Source: CAIYRG01 sp964446945
Lineage (GTDB): Bacteria; Pseudomonadota; Alphaproteobacteria; Micropepsales; Micropepsaceae
Reading direction: 5' to 3'
Assembly: GCA_964446945.1 (NCBI GenBank)
Contig: CAYUQO010000019.1
Location: forward strand, 1-64,000
Length of the DNA stretch: 64,000 nt
Every line of letters starts with the position of its first letter. The first letter of the stretch is position 1. A program made the translations under genes and the position numbers. The notes under the pieces are model-generated. The model was not told where the DNA came from. It ran no database searches and was given only the letters and a program-made list of their open reading frames with translations. Shown in pieces: positions 27,468 through 36,016 of this stretch.

Positions 27468-28602
27468 TTACTCCAAATCCGTCACATTCCCGGCCGGATT
27501 TCCTTCGCCGACACGCTGCGCCAAAGACGCGGCCATAAACGGATCGAGCTCCCCATCCAGCACATCCTGCGGTGAATGGGATTCCACGCCCGTGCGCAAA
27601 TCCTTGACCAGCTGGTAGGGCTGCAACACGTAAGAGCGTATCTGGTGGCCCCAGCCGATGTCTGATTTTGCCGCGTTCGCGGCGGCGGCCTGCTCTTCGC
27701 GGCGGCGCATTTCGGCTTCATAGAGCCGCGCGCGCAGCATGGCCCAGGCCTGGGAGCGATTCTTGTGCTGGGATCTGTCGTTCTGACATTGCACGACAAT
27801 GCCGGACGGCAGATGCGTAATACGCACCGCGGACTCCGTCTTGTTGACGTGCTGACCGCCTGCGCCGCTGGCGCGATAGACATCGATCCGCACGTCCTTT
27901 TCGGGAATGTCGATTTCGATCCGGTCGTCGATCACCGGGAACGCGCCGACGGAGGCGAAGCTCGTATGCCGGCGGGCATTGGAATCGAATGGCGAGATCC
28001 GCACCAACCGGTGCACGCCGGTTTCGGTCTTCAGCCAGCCATAGGCATTTTCGCCCTTGATCTGGACGGTGGCCGACTTGATGCCCGCCTCTTCGCCTTC
28101 ACTCTCTTCGAGATATTCGACCTTATAGCCATGACGCTCGGCCCAACGCGTGTACATGCGCAGCAGCATCTGCGCCCAGTCCTGCGATTCAGTGCCGCCC
28201 GCACCGGCATGAACTTCGAGATAGGCATCATTGCCGTCGGCCTCGCCCGAAAGCATGGATTCCAGCTTCATGGCCTCGGCGGTCGGCTTCAACGCCAGCA
28301 GCGACGTTTCCGCGTCGGCGATCATGGCTTTGTCGCCCTCGGCCTCTGCCAGCTCGATCAGGCCAACCGAATCGTTAAACTGGTTTTCGAGGCTGCGATA
28401 GGCCGAGATTGAACGATCCAGCCGGTTGCGCTCGCGCATGAGGTCCTGCGCCTTCTGGGCGTCGGCCCAGAAGTCCGGCGATTCAGCTTTTGCGTTTAAT
28501 TCATCCAGACGGCGCACCGATCGGTCCCAGTCAAAGATGCCTCCTCAGCAGGGCCAGCGCCTGCTTGATTTCTTCTGCCGTCCGTTCGATTTCCGCGCGC
28601 AT
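27468..28602 (-). CDS. prfB: Peptide chain release factor 2, expressed by programmed +1 frameshift
   Basis: RF2 recognises UGA and UAA stop codons. From the ATG at 28602, 22 sense codons are followed by CTT TGA C; an AGGAGG stands three bases before the CTT, the same arrangement as in E. coli prfB. Skipping one T gives ...RRHL-DWDRSVRRLDELNA and continues to 27468, for 377 aa in total. The catalytic GGQ lies in RASGAGGQHVNKTESAVRI and the SPF-type anticodon region is RISPFDSNARRHTS. The coding length of 1135 bases (3n+1) agrees with one +1 shift. It reads toward the O-methyltransferase gene. Confidence 0.97.
28530..28545 (-). promoter_or_regulatory. prfB autoregulatory frameshift site with internal Shine-Dalgarno
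   Basis: Reading leftward: AGGAGG (28545-28540), three bases, CTT (28536-28534), TGA (28533-28531), then C. Low RF2 slows reading of the UGA and allows slippage to the GAC frame, so RF2 limits its own synthesis. Confidence 0.95.
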
Positions 28603-28752
28603 AAAACCCGCCTTTTGATTGGGGACATATAGGGTCGCCATGATGGCGCCGCAATGAAAATGCCATTTGTCACAGCCGGTTCAGAGTGGAATGCACGCCG
28701 GTCTTGCGTTAAGATTGCGTAGCGAAAGAAGGCTGCATTGCCGACCACCTCG

Positions 28753-28965
28753 ATGAGAAATTTTTTCCAGTCCGGCCCTGAAGAGGCCGACGATTACGAC
28801 ATGGCCACCATCCTGGTGCGGGTGGTGGTGACGCTGGTTTGCGGCGGCATTTTGCTGCTCGGCTGGCGTCTGCTGTTTCAGGACCGTCCACGGTCGCGCA
28901 TCCCGCTGGGCCGCCGGGTTCTGCTGAATGTCGAAGACGCGGTCCGGTGGCGGCCGGAGTTCTGA
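28753..28965 (+). CDS. Small hypothetical protein with one transmembrane segment
   Basis: This 70-codon frame encodes MRNFFQSGPEEADDYDMATI and then a hydrophobic helix (LVRVVVTLVCGGILLLGW) followed by an arginine-rich tail. It has no family I recognise. It lies in the spacer upstream of prfB on the opposite strand, and its C-terminal third overlaps the remnant described next. It may be a real small membrane protein or a chance frame. Confidence 0.35.
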   Translation: MRNFFQSGPEEADDYDMATILVRVVVTLVCGGILLLGWRLLFQDRPRSRIPLGRRVLLNVEDAVRWRPEF

Positions 28966-29105
28966 TCCGGTCGCTTCGCGCCGACGCGCGCAAGCTGCAA
29001 TTGGACATCGCGCCGGTCAGCGGCGATGAGATCGATGCGGTGATCGCCTCGCTTTACGCCACGCCGAAAGACGTCATCGCCCGCGCCAAATCCATCCTGA
29101 ACTGA
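28947..29105 (+). pseudogene. C-terminal remnant of a periplasmic solute-binding protein (TctC/Bug-like)
   Basis: The last 45 codons read ADARKLQLDIAPVSGDEIDA and VIASLYATPKDVIARAK, strongly like the extreme C-terminus of tripartite tricarboxylate or related solute-binding receptors, where (D/E)P(V/I)SGEE and YATPxxVxARAK recur. Nothing upstream supplies the remaining 250 or more residues, and the frame overlaps another small ORF. The simplest reading is a truncated gene tail left by a deletion or by an insertion event. A 52-aa frame could still be translated from the GTG at 28947. Confidence 0.45.
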
Positions 29106-29154
29106 CGCTAATTCACGACGTGCCCTGACATTCAAAATCTCACGCCCTCCGCGC

Positions 29155-29484
29155 GCTTTGCGCACGAGACTTTTTGATTCCGCCAGCGCGGCCCCGGCGC
29201 GCTTTGCACGCCCTTTTTTTGATTCCGCGCCGAGTGCGGCCCTGCCGCACTCGGTCGGGGCGCGCNNNNNNNNNNNNNNNNNNNNNNNNNNNNNNNNNNN
29301 NNNNNNNNNNNNNNNNNNNNNNNNNNNNNNNNNNNNNNNNNNNNNNNNNNNNNNNNNNNNNNNNNTTTGCACGCTTTTTTTGATTCCGCGCCGAGTGCGG
29401 CCCTGCCGCACTCGGTCGGGGCGCGCTTTGCACGCTTTTTTTGATTCCGCGCCGAGTGCGGCCCTGCCGCACTCGGTCGGGCGG
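29155..29484. repeat. Tandem array of 61-bp hairpin repeats, partly in an assembly gap
   Basis: The unit is TTTGCACGCTTTTTTT, GATTCCGCG, then the perfect 10-bp hairpin CCGAGTGCGG-CCCTG-CCGCACTCGG, then TCGGGGCGCGC. Full copies start at 29203 (63 bp), 29366 (61 bp) and 29427; a degenerate copy is at 29155-29202. The T-run is 5' of the hairpin on the plus strand, so it is not an intrinsic terminator on either strand. The 100-N gap inside probably hides more copies. A diverged single copy is at 39464-39535. Confidence 0.9.
29266..29365. other. Assembly gap (100 N) inside the tandem array
   Basis: This is exactly 100 Ns, a scaffolding placeholder; both flanks are the same 61-bp repeat, so the assembly probably collapsed there and the real length is unknown. 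Confidence 0.98.
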
Positions 29485-29733
29485 CGCACTGGTCAGGGCG
29501 CGGAGATCACTGAGGCACTTTGTGACGCGCTTTGTATGAGAGCCGATTCGCCATCGCACACCGGGCACACCTCCGCGTTCTCCGCGGCTCCGCGTGAGAT
29601 ATTTGTTCCTTCTAAATCGCCGCCCACTTCTTTGCCCTGAAATTGAAGCAATCCGGCGAATGGTATAGGCTCAGTCGTAGGTTCGAGCGGGCCGGGCAAT
29701 CCGCCAAATGGCCGCCGTCCTCGGGAGGGTCTG

Positions 29734-30786
29734 ATGAAGCGGCATCTCACTACCGTTTGCGCTCTGGCTTTGGTCATGGCGGCCGGCGGAGCAGCCTACG
29801 CACAGAAACAGGCAACAGCGACAAATGTGCCGCAGATTCCCTTCACGTCATCGGGGAATTTCCTGAAGCCCCCGCCGGGCGAATATCTCGGCGAATCGGT
29901 TGCAGTCGCCACCAATTCCAAAGGCCACATCTTCGTCTATATGCGCAGCGCCAATACGCGGCTGTGGGAATTCGACCAGAACGGCAATTTCGTCCGCGAA
30001 ATCGGCAAGGGCTATTACGGCTTCCTGTTCGCCCACTCCGTGCGCGTCGATCCGCAGGACAATATCTGGACGGTCGATGAAGGCGCCAACATGGTGACCG
30101 AATTCAATCCGGAAGGCCGCGTGATGATGGTGCTGGGCCGCCGTCCGCCCGCAGTTGCCGGCGCTGTCGCGACGCGCACCGGCCCGAACCCGCCGGCGCA
30201 GAAATACATCTTCTGCCGTCCGACCGATGTGGGTTGGGATCAGCAGGGCGATATCTTCATCTCCGACGGCTACTGCAATAACCGAGTCGTCAAATACGAC
30301 AAAAACGGCCATTTCCTCGCGCAGGCGGGAAGTGAAAAACCGGGCAACGGCCCAGGCGAATTCAACCTGCCGCATGCGCTGCAGGTGAGCCGAGCCGGCG
30401 ATGTCTATGTCGCCGATCGCTCCAACGGCCGGTACCAGGTGCTCGATAACAACCTGAAGCCGAAGGCGATCTACGGCAATGTCGGCGTGGGCTGGACCGA
30501 CTGCATCTCGGAGGGACCGCACCAGTATCTGTTCGCATCGAATTCCAATCCCAATGGCAATCCGCCCGGGTCATGGGACATCACAGGCGAAATTTACAAA
30601 ATGGAGCTCGACGGCACGATCATTGGCAGATTCGGCCGCCCCGGAAAGCGCCCACCCGGAGTTCAGGTGGTCCACATGATGGATTGCCGCAATCCGAACT
30701 CGATCATTGTCGGCGAAATCGAATCCTGGCGTGTCCAGAGATGGACGCTGCAGCCGCAGACGGCGAAGGCCGCGAGCGCGCAGTAA
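29734..30786 (+). CDS. Secreted NHL-repeat beta-propeller protein, paralogue 1
   Basis: The 350-aa product has a signal peptide (MKRHLTTVCALALVMAAGGA, cleavage near AYA-QK) and at least four NHL-type blades, for example GYYGFLFAHSVRVDPQDNIW and RPTDVGWDQQGDIFISDGYC. Such secreted six-bladed propellers are often annotated as peptidyl-alpha-hydroxyglycine amidating lyase-like, but no specific catalytic residues can be assigned here. A GGGAGG precedes the ATG by five bases. The next gene, 21 bases downstream, encodes a paralogue, so this is a tandem duplication transcribed together. Confidence 0.85.
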   Translation: MKRHLTTVCALALVMAAGGAAYAQKQATATNVPQIPFTSSGNFLKPPPGEYLGESVAVATNSKGHIFVYMRSANTRLWEFDQNGNFVREIGKGYYGFLFAHSVRVDPQDNIWTVDEGANMVTEFNPEGRVMMVLGRRPPAVAGAVATRTGPNPPAQKYIFCRPTDVGWDQQGDIFISDGYCNNRVVKYDKNGHFLAQAGSEKPGNGPGEFNLPHALQVSRAGDVYVADRSNGRYQVLDNNLKPKAIYGNVGVGWTDCISEGPHQYLFASNSNPNGNPPGSWDITGEIYKMELDGTIIGRFGRPGKRPPGVQVVHMMDCRNPNSIIVGEIESWRVQRWTLQPQTAKAASAQ

Positions 30787-30807
30787 CGGCAGACAGGAGT
30801 ATTGACC

Positions 30808-31851
30808 ATGAAAAGACTTCTGGCTGCACTGATCTCGACTGCGGCGCTCGCCGGTTTTCCGGCGGTCGCGCAAAACGCCGCGCCCGATATTCAGTATGCG
30901 TCGACACCCAATCCCCTGACCATGCCGGATGATATCTATCTCGGCGAGGTCGGCGGTGTCGCCACCAATGCGCAGGGCGATATCTTCGTCTATACGCGCA
31001 CCGGCCAACCGACAGTTTCGCTGGGCGGCTCGCGCGCATTTGCGCATGGCGGATCGCGCCTGTTCCGTTTTGACCGCAATGGCCGCTATGTCGGCGAAAT
31101 CGGCAAAGACTCGTACGGCTTCATGTTTGCGGAACGGGTCCGCATCGATCCGGAGAACAATATCTGGGTCGTCGATCAGATGTCGGGCATGGTGATCGAG
31201 TTCGACCCGACCGGACGCAACGTGCTGTTGCTGCTCGGCCGCAAACCCGAGTCGATCAACATTCCCTCACGCCCGGACAATGGCGAAGGCAATCCTCCGG
31301 GATCAGGACGTCCCCAGGATGTGTTCGACCGTCCGACCGATGTTGCGTGGGACAGCGCTGGCAACATCTTCGTCGCCGATGGGCTCGGCAATGCCCGCAT
31401 CGCAAAATTCGACAAGGACGGCAAATTCATCAAATCCTGGGGCCAGAAGGGCACGGCGCCGGGACAGTTCGCGAATGTCCGCAGCATCGCCATCGACGCG
31501 CAGGGAAATGTCTACGCGGCCGATGGCGGCAATCACCGCATCCAGGTGTTCGACAACAACGGCACCTTCAAGACCGAATATGACAATCTTGGAAATCCGC
31601 AGGCGATATGCCTGACAACGGGCACCAATCCCATGCTCTATGTCTCGGATTCGAATCCGCCCAACAACATCGATACAGCCGGCGAGATTTATCGAATGAC
31701 TCTCGACGGCAGGATCATGGGCAAATTCGGACATGCCGGAAAACAGCTTGGCGAATTCGGCACCGTGAACGCAATCGACTGCCGGACTCCCAATCAGCTC
31801 TATGTCGGCGAGATCGGAAACCTCCGGGTCCAAAAGATCACGCTGCGATAA
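30808..31851 (+). CDS. Secreted NHL-repeat beta-propeller protein, paralogue 2
   Basis: The 347-aa product has a signal peptide (MKRLLAALISTAALAGFPAV, cleavage after VAQ) and the same blade pattern as its upstream neighbour, e.g. RPTDVAWDSAGNIFVADGLG and IAIDAQGNVYAADGGNHRIQ. Shared segments (GEIYKM/GEIYRM, LDGxIxGxFG, xxGEIxxxRVQ) show the two arose by duplication. A TTG opens the frame at 30802, but AGGAG at 30795-30799 is correctly spaced for the ATG at 30808. A strong hairpin follows the stop. Role unknown; both proteins are probably periplasmic. Confidence 0.85.
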   Translation: MKRLLAALISTAALAGFPAVAQNAAPDIQYASTPNPLTMPDDIYLGEVGGVATNAQGDIFVYTRTGQPTVSLGGSRAFAHGGSRLFRFDRNGRYVGEIGKDSYGFMFAERVRIDPENNIWVVDQMSGMVIEFDPTGRNVLLLLGRKPESINIPSRPDNGEGNPPGSGRPQDVFDRPTDVAWDSAGNIFVADGLGNARIAKFDKDGKFIKSWGQKGTAPGQFANVRSIAIDAQGNVYAADGGNHRIQVFDNNGTFKTEYDNLGNPQAICLTTGTNPMLYVSDSNPPNNIDTAGEIYRMTLDGRIMGKFGHAGKQLGEFGTVNAIDCRTPNQLYVGEIGNLRVQKITLR

Positions 31852-31855
31852 TCCT

Positions 31856-31930
31856 TTCCTCTCCCCTTGTGGGTTAGTACGCCGCGCCCGCACTTGCTAA
31901 AGCAAGTGCGGGCGCGGCTGGTGAGGGGTG
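31856..31930. repeat. Dispersed CTCCCC/GGGGAG repeat, copy 3, with a perfect 17-bp inner hairpin
   Basis: Outer arms CTCTCCCCTTGTGGG and GTGAGGGG enclose a 17-bp perfect stem, 31881-31897 paired with 31902-31918, around TAAA (core CGCACTTGC/GCAAGTGCG). Placed a few bases after the second NHL gene, it could end transcription. Confidence 0.75.
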
Positions 31931-31967
31931 AGTGTCGCGTAACCTCATTCATGAGGCCCCGTAGCTA

Positions 31968-32138
31968 ATGCGTCCCGTGTCACGAACTGAGTGGATTGCA
32001 ATGGTGGCGGTATGCGCCGCCATGACATCGTCTCTCTGGCTGCGTCCACTCATTTCGCCAGCTTGGGTTCACAGCTCTCTCGCGGGCTTCGCCGCGGCAG
32101 TGTTCTTCGGTCGCGCGATCCTGAGCCGTCCGGGCTGA
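31968..32138 (+). CDS. Small hydrophobic protein, 56 aa, hypothetical
   Basis: The frame starts MRPVSRTEWIAMVAVCAAMT and has two hydrophobic stretches (WIAMVAVCAAM and LAGFAAAVFFGRAIL), ending with RPG and a stop. Composition suits a two-helix membrane peptide, but no family or clear Shine-Dalgarno sequence is recognised. It fills most of the 365-bp spacer between the NHL genes and mrcA not taken by repeats. Confidence 0.3.
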   Translation: MRPVSRTEWIAMVAVCAAMTSSLWLRPLISPAWVHSSLAGFAAAVFFGRAILSRPG

Positions 32139-32149
32139 CCGATTGCAAT

Positions 32150-32206
32150 CGCCGCTTCTCTCCCCCCGCGAGCGCATAGGCGCGAAGCGTGGGGGAAGGT
32201 GAAATT
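32150..32206. repeat. Dispersed CTCCCC/GGGGAG repeat, copy 4
   Basis: TCTCTCCCCCCGCGAGCGCA, then TAGGCGCGAAGCGTGGGGGAA, nearly the same as the block at 27258-27297 in copy 2. It lies just downstream of the mrcA stop codon. Confidence 0.6.
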
Positions 32207-32216
32207 TGCGTAGGAG

Positions 32217-34676
32217 CTAATACAACCCGCCCGTACCGGTACCGATGGTATTGGTCGGGCGCGGCGGCGTATTGGGTGCCGCAGCAGCAGGTGTCGTCGC
32301 AGCAGGTTGGGCCGTCTCATCCACCGTAGCGGCGGCAGCCGCGGCGGTTCCAGCCGGCGCCTGACCGGGAACATCATTGATATCCGAAACCGCGTAGCCG
32401 GCGCCCGGCTCTGTGCCGGCCTTGAACGCCTCCAGAATCGCACCCGGCGTGCCATCGGCAACTGCGAGGCCCGTAATCGGGTTGATCGGCACTTCGACGA
32501 TACCCTGTGGTACGCGGAATGGCGTGGGCGGTTTGTCGGCCAGTGCTTCCTTCATGAAATCGCGGAAGATCGGCGCGGCTGCCAGCGCGCCCTGCTCGCC
32601 GGTGCCGAGCGTCTGGAAATTGTCCTTGCCGACGAAAACCCCAACCGTGAGATCGGGTGAAAATCCGATAAACCATGCGTCGCGGAAATCGCTGGATGTG
32701 CCGGTCTTGCCCGCCAGCGGCCGGTTCAGCACCTTGATCGCCTGCCCGGTGCCGCGCTGAATGACGCCTTCCAGCATGGACACAATCTGATAGGCCGTAC
32801 GCGGATCAAGCACCTGCTTCTGGTTCTCCGGAAGCAGCGGTTCTTCCTGCCCGTGCCAGTCCGGCTGGTTACAATCGGCACACGGACGATTGTCAAAGCG
32901 GTAAACCGTCTTGCCGTAGCGGTCCTGGACCCGGTCGATCAATGTCGCATTGAGCTTGCGGCCGCCGTTGACGAATTCGGAATAGCCGGTGGTTAGCCGC
33001 AGCAGCGTCGTGACCTGCGCGCCCAGCGAATTCGCGAGATAGAGCGGCAGCTTGTCGTAAACACCCATGCGTTCGACGGTGGTGGCAATCGGCTGCATGC
33101 CGATGGTGCTCGCGAGCCGTGCCGTCATCAGGTTGCGCGATTGCTCCAACCCGCGCCGCAATGTGGTGGGGCCAAGATAATCGCCGGCCTCGTAGTTTTC
33201 CGGTGTCCACAGTGGCAGCCCCGGACCCTGATAGGCGGAAAACGGCGCATCCAGAACCTTGGTGGCGGGCGTATAGCCCTGGTCCAACGCCGTGGCGTAA
33301 ACGAAGGGCTTGAAGGTCGATCCCGGCTGACGTTCCGCCTGCATCGCGCGATCGAATTGCGACGAGCCATAGGAGAAGCCGCCGGAGAGCGCGCGCACAT
33401 GACCGGTGAACGGGTCCATCGCCACAATCGCGCCATTGGCGACCGGCACCTCGCGCAGCCAATAGTCGGCGGGCTTGCCCGCCTCGCCCATGGGTTCGAC
33501 ATAAATGATATCGCCGGCTTTCAGCCGCTGATGCGCCCAGGGAAGTTCGCTCGCCGGAATCTGGCCCGCTGTGCCGTCCTGCAGCACGATCTTCGCATCC
33601 TGACCCATGCTCCGGACCAGTGCGACCTTCCACGTCGGAACGCCCGAGCGGTTCGGGGTGCGCTGGAGTGCGGTTTGCCAGTCCTGATTCAGTTCGACAT
33701 GCGAAATCGGCGCGCGCCAGCCGTGGCGCCGGTCATAGGCGACAAGGCCCGCCCGCAACGACCGCACCGCGATGTCCTGCAGCTTCGGGTCAAGCGTCGA
33801 GCGCACCTGTAGCCCGCCGTCATACAGCATCTCGTCGCCATATTTCTGCTGCAGTGACCGGCGGACTTCTTCGACGAAGTAATCGACATCGGCGACGATC
33901 GCGCCAAACGGACGATTATAGGTGACGAGATCTTCGGCCTCGGCATCGTCGCGCTGCTGGCGCGTGATGTAACCGTTCTCCCACATCTGATCGAGCACGT
34001 AATTGCGCCGCCCGATCGCCGCGTCCTTGTGGCGGGTCGGACTGTAATATCCGGGCGCCTTCGGCAGACCGGCGAGGAACGCAATCTGCGACAGCGACAA
34101 CTCATCGAGCGGTTTGCCGAAATAATTCGTCGCGGCGGCCGCCACGCCATAGGAATTCTCGCCGAGGAAAATTTCATTCAGATAGAGTTCGAGGATGTGG
34201 TCTTTCGAAAATGCGTTGTCGATGCGCATCGCGAGGACCATTTCGCGGATCTTGCGCGAAAACTTCACTTCACTCGACAGCAGGAAATTGCGCGCCACCT
34301 GCTGAGTGATGGTCGAGGCACCCTGCGGCCGGCGATCGACATTACGAACGTCGTTCACCGCGGCACGGATGATCCCATATATGTCCACGCCCGGATGGCT
34401 GTAGAAATTCTTGTCTTCGGCGGAAAGAAACGCCTGCTTCACACGAGCCGGAATCTCATTGATCGGCACATAGAGCCGGCGCTCGCGCGCATATTCGCCG
34501 ATCAGCAAACCGTCGCCGGCATATACCCGCGTGGTCAGAGGCGGTTCGTAATGCGCCAGCGCGTCATAACTCGGCAAATCGCGCGTGACCCAATAGACAT
34601 AGGTGGCGGTCAGCAAGAGCGCGATAAGGATGGTACCGGCGAGAGTGGAAAGGACGACTTTCCTGACTGTTTTCAT
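32217..34676 (-). CDS. mrcA: Penicillin-binding protein 1A (bifunctional glycosyltransferase/transpeptidase)
   Basis: The 819-aa class A PBP polymerises and cross-links peptidoglycan. An N-terminal anchor (VVLSTLAGTILIALLLTATY) precedes a GT51 domain with the catalytic glutamate in SAEDKNFYSHPGVD and the motif RRPQGASTITQQVARNFLL. The transpeptidase domain shows SxxK (PGSTFKPFVYA), SxN (EQSRNLMTA) and KTG (LAGKTGTSSDFRDAW). A low-complexity Ala/Pro/Thr tail follows. Its start overlaps the amiC stop by four bases, so the two cell-wall genes are translationally coupled. In many alphaproteobacteria prfB follows directly; here about 3.6 kb of accessory sequence intervenes. Confidence 0.95.
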   Translation of the reverse strand: MKTVRKVVLSTLAGTILIALLLTATYVYWVTRDLPSYDALAHYEPPLTTRVYAGDGLLIGEYARERRLYVPINEIPARVKQAFLSAEDKNFYSHPGVDIYGIIRAAVNDVRNVDRRPQGASTITQQVARNFLLSSEVKFSRKIREMVLAMRIDNAFSKDHILELYLNEIFLGENSYGVAAAATNYFGKPLDELSLSQIAFLAGLPKAPGYYSPTRHKDAAIGRRNYVLDQMWENGYITRQQRDDAEAEDLVTYNRPFGAIVADVDYFVEEVRRSLQQKYGDEMLYDGGLQVRSTLDPKLQDIAVRSLRAGLVAYDRRHGWRAPISHVELNQDWQTALQRTPNRSGVPTWKVALVRSMGQDAKIVLQDGTAGQIPASELPWAHQRLKAGDIIYVEPMGEAGKPADYWLREVPVANGAIVAMDPFTGHVRALSGGFSYGSSQFDRAMQAERQPGSTFKPFVYATALDQGYTPATKVLDAPFSAYQGPGLPLWTPENYEAGDYLGPTTLRRGLEQSRNLMTARLASTIGMQPIATTVERMGVYDKLPLYLANSLGAQVTTLLRLTTGYSEFVNGGRKLNATLIDRVQDRYGKTVYRFDNRPCADCNQPDWHGQEEPLLPENQKQVLDPRTAYQIVSMLEGVIQRGTGQAIKVLNRPLAGKTGTSSDFRDAWFIGFSPDLTVGVFVGKDNFQTLGTGEQGALAAAPIFRDFMKEALADKPPTPFRVPQGIVEVPINPITGLAVADGTPGAILEAFKAGTEPGAGYAVSDINDVPGQAPAGTAAAAAATVDETAQPAATTPAAAAPNTPPRPTNTIGTGTGGLY

Positions 34677-36016
34677 TGTGTAAGTTCTTGGGCCGGTTGG
34701 TCTGTCAGAGTCCTAACACCCCGAATGTGTCCAGACAAAGGCGCGGCCTTGGCCTCGGCCATGGGCGGCTGAATGACCTGCGCCTGGGCAAAATGCCGGT
34801 CGATTGCAGTCGCGATCGCAGCGGCTACATGCATCTTCCACGATTGCGTGGCCATCTCGCTTTCATCGTCACTGTTGGTGAGATAGCCAAGCTCAACCAG
34901 CACCGAAGGAATATCCGGCGCCTTGAGGACGGCGAAATTGGCCGAACGGTGCGGCAGGGGCTTGTGCACATCGGTCGCTGCGGGGAGCGCACCGATGATG
35001 GTTTCGGCAAACCGCGCCGACAGGTTCATGATCTCGCGCTGGCCCAGATCCGACAGAATGGAGTCGGCGACGGCAGTCGTAGCGGCGGGCTCGAGGCCGA
35101 GCGCAACACCGGAAAGATTTTCCTTGTCGGCCAGATTGGCAGTTTCACGGTCCGATGCGCCGCGCGACAGCGTGTACACCGATGCACCCCGAATTTCCCG
35201 ATGCTCGTTCGAATCGGCGTGCAGCGAAACGAAGAGATCGCCATGAGCCGCACGGGCAATTTCGACACGATCGCGCAGCGGTATGAAAACGTCGGCATCG
35301 CGCGTCAGTTTCACCCGGTAATGGCCGGATTGCTCCAGCCTTTCCTTAAGCTGCCGCGCCACTGAGAGGGCAATATTCTTCTCCAAAAGTCCGCTCTCGC
35401 CATGCGTCCCCGGGTCCATGCCGCCATGGCCAGCGTCGATGACGATCACCGGGCGCATATCCTTCCGCGCGTGTTCCGCGGCCAAAGTGCTCTTGCCCGG
35501 CGCAAATTCTGACTGCTTGGGCCATCCGGCGCTGGCGGCAAAATCCGATGCCGTCGCCGGCGTCAAATTGATCACGAGGCGGAATCCCGCCCCGCCCTTC
35601 GGCGCCAGCATCTCTGCCGAGCCAATCTTCGCCGGTCGGTTTAGGTCCAGAACCAGGCGGGAATCGTTTTCACGAAACTGGCCGAAGCGGTAGTTCTTGA
35701 CGATACCACGGCCGGATGGCGCCGGTGCGGCGCCCGGGCGCCACAGTACCTCCGGCATGTCCACGACGACACGATTGGGGTTGGTCAAAAGGAAGCTGCG
35801 GAAATCGACCGGGTCGCTCAATTCCAGAACGAGACGCGACTGCGCGGCAGTGTCGGTGAGTTCGATCCCCATCACGACCGGGGCCGGCGCGGCTTCTTCG
35901 GCCACGTTTGATGCGGCTGACATGGCCGGCTTCTTCGGAGCAGCGGCCGCGGCGCACAAAGCCGGGCCGGCCACGAAGACCAGCATGCAGGCAAAAGCTC
36001 GGCTGGGCCGGATCAT
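34673..36016 (-). CDS. amiC: N-acetylmuramoyl-L-alanine amidase, AmiC type
   Basis: The 447-aa periplasmic zinc amidase splits septal peptidoglycan so daughter cells can part. It has a signal peptide (AFACMLVFVAGPALC), an AMIN domain (about residues 45-150) that targets it to the septum, and an Amidase_3 domain with the zinc and catalytic residues in VIDAGHGGMDPGTHGE, GLLEKNIAL, SLHADSNEH and LVELGYLTNSDDE. It is the first gene of the amiC-mrcA pair. A G-rich SD (GGGGGAGG) directly precedes the ATG. It is divergent from rne. Confidence 0.95.
   Translation of the reverse strand: MIRPSRAFACMLVFVAGPALCAAAAAPKKPAMSAASNVAEEAAPAPVVMGIELTDTAAQSRLVLELSDPVDFRSFLLTNPNRVVVDMPEVLWRPGAAPAPSGRGIVKNYRFGQFRENDSRLVLDLNRPAKIGSAEMLAPKGGAGFRLVINLTPATASDFAASAGWPKQSEFAPGKSTLAAEHARKDMRPVIVIDAGHGGMDPGTHGESGLLEKNIALSVARQLKERLEQSGHYRVKLTRDADVFIPLRDRVEIARAAHGDLFVSLHADSNEHREIRGASVYTLSRGASDRETANLADKENLSGVALGLEPAATTAVADSILSDLGQREIMNLSARFAETIIGALPAATDVHKPLPHRSANFAVLKAPDIPSVLVELGYLTNSDDESEMATQSWKMHVAAAIATAIDRHFAQAQVIQPPMAEAKAAPLSGHIRGVRTLTDQPAQELTQ

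Noticed and set aside
29155..29484. CRISPR array
   Set aside because: The units are directly adjacent with no unique spacers, each unit contains a long hairpin and T-run, and no cas gene is near.
29155..29484. Series of intrinsic terminators
   Set aside because: The T-run precedes the hairpin on the plus strand, and on the minus strand the hairpin is followed by A residues.
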